Source of the DNA: Aequorivita capsosiphonis DSM 23843
GTDB lineage: Bacteria > Bacteroidota > Bacteroidia > Flavobacteriales > Flavobacteriaceae
Direction: 5' to 3'
Length of the DNA: 64,000 nt
Assembly (NCBI RefSeq): GCF_000429125.1
Contig: NZ_AUBG01000007.1
Location: 62,001-126,000, forward strand
Below the pieces are notes generated by a model, which was not told where the DNA came from, made no database searches, and was given only the letters and a program-made list of their open reading frames with translations. This document shows positions 59,144-64,000 of this stretch, piece after piece (position 1 is the stretch's first letter; the number at the start of each line of letters is the position of its first letter). Both the position numbers and the translations under genes were made by a program.

Positions 59144-60001
59144 TTGAAAGCTAAAAAGTTTAAAAAATTGCAGACCCTTAATTGCCACGGCAACCTCATA
59201 GACCTTTCCACCCCAAAAGTGATGGGCATCATTAATATAACGCCCGATTCATTTTATGACGGGGGAAAAACTTTTTCTGAAAATAAAATTCTGAAACAAG
59301 CCGAAAAAATGCTTTCGGAAGGCGCCACCTTTTTGGACCTTGGCGGATATAGCTCCCGTCCAGGGGCAGATGATGTTTCCGAAGAACAAGAAACAAAACG
59401 CGTTGTTCAAGCTATTCAACTTATTCTCAAGGAATTTCCCGATACATTGCTTTCCGTGGATACCTTCCGAAGTAAAGTCGCACTACAGGCAGTAGAAGCT
59501 GGAGCGTGTATCATAAACGATATTTCCGGAGGAACTTTGGACCCGAATATGTTTAAAACCGTTTCAAAACTGCAAGTTCCATATATTCTGATGCATATGC
59601 GCGGAACCCCCAAAACAATGGCGAAGCTTACAGAATACAAAAATGTAACGATAGAAGTTATAAAAGATCTATCAGAAAAAATTGCGATAGCCCGTGCAGA
59701 AGGTATCAATGACATTATTGTAGATCCAGGTTTCGGTTTTGCTAAAAAGCGTTCGCAAAGTTTTCAACTTTTGAATAATCTCGAGCTTTTTAAAAACTTG
59801 GAAGTCCCCATTTTAGCAGGCGTTTCACGAAAATCGATGATTTATAGAACATTGGAAACCTCTGCAGAAAATGCTTTAAACGGAACGACATCGCTAAATA
59901 CCATCGCACTTTTAAAAGGCGCTTCAATTTTAAGGGTCCACGATGTAAAGGAAGCTTGTGAATGCGTCGTATTAAACGAAAACTTAAGAAATGTTCCTTG
60001 A
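59144..60001 (+). CDS. folP: Dihydropteroate synthase
   Basis: Condenses p-aminobenzoate with hydroxymethyldihydropterin pyrophosphate in folate synthesis; sulfonamide target. TIM barrel of 285 residues: VMGIINITPDSFYDGGKT, ATFLDLGGYSSRPGADDVS, INDISGGTLDPNMF, LMHMRGTPKTM, DPGFGFAKKRSQSFQLL and GVSRKSMIYRTL are all signatures. No ATG precedes them, so a TTG starts it, either 59144 or 59168 (homologues begin near the latter). Paired with cdaA. Confidence 0.95.
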   Translation: MKAKKFKKLQTLNCHGNLIDLSTPKVMGIINITPDSFYDGGKTFSENKILKQAEKMLSEGATFLDLGGYSSRPGADDVSEEQETKRVVQAIQLILKEFPDTLLSVDTFRSKVALQAVEAGACIINDISGGTLDPNMFKTVSKLQVPYILMHMRGTPKTMAKLTEYKNVTIEVIKDLSEKIAIARAEGINDIIVDPGFGFAKKRSQSFQLLNNLELFKNLEVPILAGVSRKSMIYRTLETSAENALNGTTSLNTIALLKGASILRVHDVKEACECVVLNENLRNVP

Positions 60002-60078
60002 AAAAGTAAAACAACAATAACCGCTACAGTTTCAATAGGACGAATTTTTAAATTACTTTTACTAAAAAAAGCACAACC

Positions 60079-60852
60079 TTGGATTTTCTCGACATACGGA
60101 TTTTAGATATTGTAGATATTTTGCTAGTAGCATTCCTACTCTATTATCTCTATAATTTGGTGAAAGGAACTGTTGCTATCAATATTCTGGTAGGAATTAT
60201 TATAGTCTACGCCATCTATATTATTACCGAACTTTTGGAAATGGAGCTTTTAAGTAAGATTTTAGGCGGTTTTCTCGGGGTTGGAATGTTTGCTCTGGTA
60301 GTGGTTTTCCAACCTGAAATCAGAAAGTTTCTCTTAATGTTGGGCTCTACAAATTTCAATGCGCGACGGCGATTTCTGAAGCAGTTTAATTTTTCGGGCA
60401 ATGATTCCACTTTTAAAACCAACTTAGCCGGAATAATTGCGGCCTGTAAAAAAATGTCAGGTACAAATACCGGCGCCTTGATTGTGATTCAGCGTAACAA
60501 CAGCCTCGATTTTGTCAAGAATACGGGTGATGAAATGAATTTAGAGGTTAACCAACCCATTATTGAAAGTATATTTTATAAAAACAGTCCGTTGCACGAT
60601 GGTGCAATTATTATTGAAGAGAATAGAATTACCGCCACCCGTGTTATTTTGCCAGTTTCCAACGATAAAAACATTCCCTTACGCTTTGGACTTAGACATC
60701 GAGCTGCAGTTGGTATTACCGAAAAAACAGATGCGGTATGCTTAGTGGTTTCTGAAGAAAACGGACAGATTTCCTATTTAAAAGATGGCGATTTTGTACT
60801 TTTTGAAGGAACTGAAGAGCTTTTTAAAATTATGAAAAAGGATCTAAGTTAA
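60079..60852 (+). CDS. cdaA: Diadenylate cyclase CdaA
   Basis: Makes the second messenger c-di-AMP from two ATP. A 257-residue membrane protein: three N-terminal helices (about 8-90, with DIVDILLVAFLLYYLYNLVKGTVAIN) and a DAC domain. The catalytic DGA (Asp174-Ala176) is in SPLHDGAIIIEENRITATRVILPVS, and RHR (206-208) in FGLRHRAAVGITEKTDAVCLVVSEE. TTG at 60079 is the start. The folP-cdaA order is common in Bacteroidota. Controls K+ and osmotic balance in other bacteria; a K+ channel gene lies at 52 kb. Confidence 0.95.
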   Translation: MDFLDIRILDIVDILLVAFLLYYLYNLVKGTVAINILVGIIIVYAIYIITELLEMELLSKILGGFLGVGMFALVVVFQPEIRKFLLMLGSTNFNARRRFLKQFNFSGNDSTFKTNLAGIIAACKKMSGTNTGALIVIQRNNSLDFVKNTGDEMNLEVNQPIIESIFYKNSPLHDGAIIIEENRITATRVILPVSNDKNIPLRFGLRHRAAVGITEKTDAVCLVVSEENGQISYLKDGDFVLFEGTEELFKIMKKDLS

Positions 60853-60874
60853 TTCACTCAGATATTCAAAAGTT

Positions 60875-61024
60875 CTAATTTTCACGTTTAAAAATAGTTC
60901 TTTCTAATTTAGCTTCCAATTCTTCCAAGGAAATAAACTTAGGATTTTCAGAATTAATTTCTTCCAGTCCTTTCTACAGTATCTCTAAAGATTTCGTTTT
61001 CACTGTTTCTCTATACTCGTTCAT
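60875..61024 (-). pseudogene. Small gene interrupted by an in-frame TAG
   Basis: ATG at 61024 begins MNEYRETVKTKSLEIL, then TAG (60974-60976), after which the same frame continues KGLEEINSENPKFISLEE to a stop at 60875, giving 50 codons in all. The charged helical sequence resembles small antitoxin-like proteins, but no partner toxin is adjacent. A single change (for example CAG to TAG) would explain the break. Confidence 0.5.
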
Positions 61025-61052
61025 TAATTTATAAAGATTTCCTCTTTTGCGC

Positions 61053-61070
61053 TTGCCTGCCGGAGGAAGG
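61053..61070. repeat. Decayed copy of the TGCCTGCCGG palindrome
   Basis: TGCCTGCCGGAGG shares its left half with the gpmI element at 1326; the right arm has lost symmetry. It lies immediately beyond the ABC exporter stop. Confidence 0.55.
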
Positions 61071-61072
61071 GG

Positions 61073-62842
61073 CTAGGAGGCTATTTCTTCCTTCATAAAC
61101 TGGACTTCATAAAGATTTCGATAGAAACCATTTTCAAGTTGCAACAATTCTTTGTGGGTTCCTTCCTCAACAATTCTACCAGCATCCATCACGATAATTT
61201 TATCAGCTTTTTTGATGGTAGCCAAACGGTGTGCGATTACTATTGAAGTGCGATCTTTTGTAATCTTATCTGTCGCATCCTGAATCATTTCTTCAGAATA
61301 AGTATCTACGGAAGAAGTCGCTTCATCTAAAATCAAGATGCTAGGTTTACTTACGTATGCACGAAGAAAGGAGATTAACTGACGTTGCCCTGAAGACAAC
61401 ATACTTCCGCGTTCCTTCACGTTATAATGATACCCTTCTGGAAGTGATTCGATAAATTTGTGTACCCCAATTTCCTTTGCTGCAGCAATTACTTCTTCTT
61501 CGGAAATAGCGGGATTGTTTAGGGTTATATTATTCAAAATAGAATCCGCAAATAGAAATACATCCTGTAGTACAACTGCTATCTGACCTCGTATGGAAAC
61601 CAGTTTATATTCTTTCAAAGAAATTCCATCAATCAAAATCTCGCCACTATCAATCTCGTAAAAACGATTCAACAAATTGATAATGGTACTTTTTCCAGCT
61701 CCCGTAGCACCAACAATAGCAACCGTTTCTCCGGGATTCGCTTTAAAGGAGATTCCTTTTATTACTTTTTCATTTTCAACATAGCCGAAATGCACATTTT
61801 TAAACTCAATTTCACCTTTCGTACTTATATAATCAATTGTTCCCGTATCTGCGATATGCGATGTGGTATCTAAAATCCCAAAAACACGATTTGCAGCAAC
61901 CATACCCATTTGTAGCGTATTGAACTTATCTGCAATTTGCCTAAGCGGTCTAAAAAGCATTTCGGAATATTGAATAAAGGCGGTAATCATACCCAAGGTT
62001 ACAATACCTCCTCCAATAACATTTAAACCCCCATACCAAACCACCAAACCTGTGGCCACAGCTCCTGCCGTTTCCGCAATGGGAAAGAAAATAGAGTTGT
62101 ACCAAACCGTTTTTATCCAAGCTTTTCTATGGTTCTTATTTATTTCCTGAAAACGGTCATACTCTGTTTTTTCACGGGTAAAAATCTGAACTATTTTCAT
62201 TCCCGTTATTCTTTCCTGAACAAAAGTATTGAGGTTTGCTACTTGGTTCCGAACGTCTTCAAAAGCCACTTTCATTGCTTTTTGGAATACCCTGGTAGCA
62301 TAAAGAATAAAAGGCAAAACAATAAAAACAATCAGCGAAAGTCGCCAGCTTTGTGTAAGCATAAACCCAGCAATAACAAGCATTTTAAGCAAGTCACTGA
62401 TAATCATAAAAAGTCCTTGGCTAAAGATACTGGAAATGGTTTCAACGTCGTTGACGGCGCGGGTTGTTAGTCTTCCCACAGCGCTTTTATCAAAATACTT
62501 CATTTTAAAACTCATCATTAAACTAAAGAGTTTTTGACGCATATCACGAATGACGCTCTGCCCAAGCCAGTTAGTGAGAAAGATAAAAGCAAATTGAAAA
62601 ATCACTTCAAGAAGGAGCACAACTATCATTAAAATGATATACTTCATAAACCCATCGCCATCTTTTGGCACCATGGAATTATCAATGGCCAATTTCAAAA
62701 GATAAGGACGCAGTACGGCCAATACAGACATTATTATCGCGGCAAATGCCACAAAATAAAATACCACGCGATAGGGCTTCGTAAAAGCCAACAACCGTTT
62801 AAACAGTTTAAAATCGAATGCGTTACCAGTGGTTTTAGACAC
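61073..62842 (-). CDS. ABC exporter (MsbA-like half transporter)
   Basis: A 589-residue half transporter: six membrane helices (about 18-325) and an ATPase domain. Walker A is VGATGAGKSTIINLLNRFY, signature MLSSGQRQLISFLRAYV, Walker B SILILDEATSSVD, and the switch His in IVIAHRLATIKKAD. Typical of lipid, peptide or drug exporters that homodimerise. Whether it flips lipid A precursor is not certain; lpxK is elsewhere. It starts with GTG at 62842, where homologues begin MSKTTGNAFDFKLF. Confidence 0.94.
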   Translation of the reverse strand: MSKTTGNAFDFKLFKRLLAFTKPYRVVFYFVAFAAIIMSVLAVLRPYLLKLAIDNSMVPKDGDGFMKYIILMIVVLLLEVIFQFAFIFLTNWLGQSVIRDMRQKLFSLMMSFKMKYFDKSAVGRLTTRAVNDVETISSIFSQGLFMIISDLLKMLVIAGFMLTQSWRLSLIVFIVLPFILYATRVFQKAMKVAFEDVRNQVANLNTFVQERITGMKIVQIFTREKTEYDRFQEINKNHRKAWIKTVWYNSIFFPIAETAGAVATGLVVWYGGLNVIGGGIVTLGMITAFIQYSEMLFRPLRQIADKFNTLQMGMVAANRVFGILDTTSHIADTGTIDYISTKGEIEFKNVHFGYVENEKVIKGISFKANPGETVAIVGATGAGKSTIINLLNRFYEIDSGEILIDGISLKEYKLVSIRGQIAVVLQDVFLFADSILNNITLNNPAISEEEVIAAAKEIGVHKFIESLPEGYHYNVKERGSMLSSGQRQLISFLRAYVSKPSILILDEATSSVDTYSEEMIQDATDKITKDRTSIVIAHRLATIKKADKIIVMDAGRIVEEGTHKELLQLENGFYRNLYEVQFMKEEIAS

Positions 62843-62937
62843 TTGTTTCAGTTATTTTGTTAAGTTAGTAATTTGGGCTTCGGTACAAATTTCCTTTTCG
62901 CTCCGCCACCTTTTCTTTGTTATTTTTTATGTTTATA

Positions 62938-62967
62938 CTGTCATTGCGAGCGCAGCGAAGCAACCTC
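62938..62967. repeat. Dispersed repeat GTCATTGCGAGCG... at the truA stop
   Basis: A GC-rich string starting TGTCATTGCGAGCGCAGCG and continuing with AAGCAACC. It contains GCGAGCGCAGCG-type partial symmetry, and its far end supplies the truA TGA. I recall such GTCATTGCGAG strings from other Bacteroidota. Confidence 0.65.
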
Positions 62968-63727
62968 AAACAGTTTCTCCTTTTATTTTGAAGATATCGT
63001 CCGGATAATCAACCTTCTTTAAGTACAAACCTTTTGCAGGTGCTGACGCGCCGGCTTCTTCCCTACGCTTACTGTCAAGAATGATCTTAAAATCTTCCAA
63101 GGAGGTTTTTCCATACCCCACATCCAAAAGAGTTCCCACAATGGCGCGGACCATATTGCGCAAAAAACGATCAGCTGCAATCGTAAAAATAAGTGTATTA
63201 TCTTTTGCTTCCCAATTTGCTTTTACAATGGTACAATTGTACGTTTTTACATCTGTATTTGAACGTGAAAAGCATTGAAAATCTCTATGGTGCAATAGTA
63301 AATCTGCCGCTTCGTTCATCAAATGGACTTTGGGTTTATTGTGAATTTGAAACGCAAAGTCTTCAGAAAAAGGATTTTTTTGAAGCGAAACAATATATTC
63401 ATATTCCCTTTGGTTCGCATGAAAACGAGCGTGAGCATCATCTTTTACTCGGAAAATATTTTTTATTGCAATATCCTTCGGAAGAAAGGAGTTCAATCTA
63501 AAAATTAATTCCCTTAAATTCCGAATTTCTTCAAAATCGAAATGTGCAAATAACTGTTTGGCATGTACGCCTGTATCCGTTCTACCAGCTCCAGTGATTT
63601 TTATTTCTTTTCGAAGTAAAGTTGAAAGCGATTCCTCCAGAACCTCTTGTACGCTAATCTGTTTGGGCTGACGCTGCCACCCAAAATAATCAGTACCCTT
63701 ATAAGCTATTTCTAGGAAATATCGCAA
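62966..63727 (-). CDS. truA: tRNA pseudouridine synthase A
   Basis: Makes pseudouridine at positions 38-40 of tRNA anticodon arms. A 253-residue protein: YFLEIAYKGTDYFGWQRQPKQISVQ, the catalytic motif TGAGRTDTGVHAKQ (Asp51), FHANQREYEYIVSL, and C-terminal FTIAADRFLRNMVRAIVGTLLDVGYGK. No in-frame ATG is available, so TTG 63727 starts it. Preceded by a TAATTTTG element (63747-63754). Confidence 0.96.
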   Translation of the reverse strand: MRYFLEIAYKGTDYFGWQRQPKQISVQEVLEESLSTLLRKEIKITGAGRTDTGVHAKQLFAHFDFEEIRNLRELIFRLNSFLPKDIAIKNIFRVKDDAHARFHANQREYEYIVSLQKNPFSEDFAFQIHNKPKVHLMNEAADLLLHHRDFQCFSRSNTDVKTYNCTIVKANWEAKDNTLIFTIAADRFLRNMVRAIVGTLLDVGYGKTSLEDFKIILDSKRREEAGASAPAKGLYLKKVDYPDDIFKIKGETV

Positions 63728-63746
63728 TTCATTTTTTTAGAATCGA

Positions 63747-63754
63747 CAAAATTA
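63747..63754 (-). promoter_or_regulatory. -7 element (TAATTTTG) for truA
   Basis: TAnnTTTG on the minus strand, 19 nt before the truA start codon. Confidence 0.45.
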
Positions 63755-63865
63755 CAACATACAAATCAGTATGATTGTTATAAATTTCAAAAACTTAAGA
63801 TCTATGCTTCTTTATCCTCGATATATGAAGTTGAGAGCTGGCTGTGCTTAGGGGTTGAAAAGTTT

Positions 63866-63892
63866 AGTTGTTTAAGTTTTGAAGATTTACAA
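63866..63892. repeat. Period-8 GTTTA-type array
   Basis: Three to four diverged octamers (AGTTTAGT, TGTTTAAG, TTTTGAAG) between truA and the metallophosphoesterase. Confidence 0.45.
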
Positions 63893-63958
63893 GAAGAACT
63901 ATGATTTTGATTATTTTTGACACCACTGAAATCCCTTAATAAAAAACGATAATTTCCT

Positions 63959-64000
63959 TTGAAAAAAATCCTGCTTCTCAGCGACACCCACAGCTATATA
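63959..64000 (+). CDS. Metallophosphoesterase, 5' end only (YfcE/MJ0936 type)
   Basis: TTG at 63959 opens a frame reading MKKILLLSDTHSYI to the window edge. The ILLLSDTHS motif, with the first Asp and His metal ligands, is the start of small calcineurin-like phosphoesterases. In flavobacteria such a gene often adjoins truA and the ABC exporter. The rest lies outside. Confidence 0.75.
   Translation, partial: MKKILLLSDTHSYI

Noticed and set aside
63802-63987. 61-codon minus-strand frame near the window end
   Set aside because: Low-complexity Ser/Lys/Asn composition, overlaps the metallophosphoesterase start and a repeat array, and has no family.

Overview
The window looks like a chromosomal segment of a Flavobacteriaceae-type member of the Bacteroidota. 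The evidence is AT-rich DNA, a protein with a type IX secretion C-terminal sorting domain, Bacteroidota-style TAnnTTTG promoter elements, Bacteroidota-specific families (DUF4293, DUF1599, BT_3928, DUF6702, CarboxypepD_reg-like), and Rho with a long charged insert. The genus cannot be fixed from sequence alone. I see no rRNA, tRNA, CRISPR array, phage or complete insertion sequence. Almost everything is housekeeping or conserved accessory sequence.

Layout. 0-9.7 kb: DoxX protein, gpmI, exported and cytoplasmic peptidases, small exported proteins, tatA and a PAP2 phosphatase whose frame is broken at an A AAA AAG slippery heptamer. 9.7-17.3 kb (minus strand): a tryptophan/kynurenine catabolic operon read as kynureninase, kynurenine 3-monooxygenase, RidA-type 2-aminomuconate deaminase, aldehyde dehydrogenase, SDR, ACMSD-like decarboxylase, then an O-methyltransferase. 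The ring-opening 3-hydroxyanthranilate dioxygenase and the first two pathway steps are not here. 17.4-23.7 kb: lipoproteins, two small stress-type proteins, a methyltransferase without a normal start codon, msrA, a coiled-coil protein, a Nif3-like protein and lpxK. 23.7-32.3 kb: hybrid histidine kinase, gapA, lipA, ECF sigma factor, GT2, murB and an aminotransferase. 32.4-37.4 kb: two-lobed aspartyl protease with PDZ, DUF1573 and valS. 37.4-43 kb: the rsfS-ftsH-LUD-cdsA-psd-acbP operon, divergent from birA. 43-47 kb: SRPBCC, pyrE, NUDIX and M14 peptidase. 47-52.5 kb: T9SS substrate, rho, DUF4293 and an ion channel. 52.8-59 kb (minus): DUF1599, BT_3928, DppB-type permease, TlpA-like, tpiA, prmA, clpS. 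59-64 kb: folP-cdaA (c-di-AMP synthase), an MsbA-like ABC exporter, truA and the start of a metallophosphoesterase.

The most distinctive feature is a dense set of short repeats. There are about a dozen tandem arrays with a 7- or 8-bp period, whose units have drifted while keeping phase, and several palindrome families. They cluster at gene ends, sometimes supply the stop codon, and twice sit in frame inside essential genes (gpmI, valS). Other oddities are a 134-bp duplication of the kynureninase tail, an amber-interrupted small gene, a nested palindrome cluster at 58.4 kb, and frequent TTG starts (ALDH, birA, folP, cdaA, truA and the terminal metallophosphoesterase).
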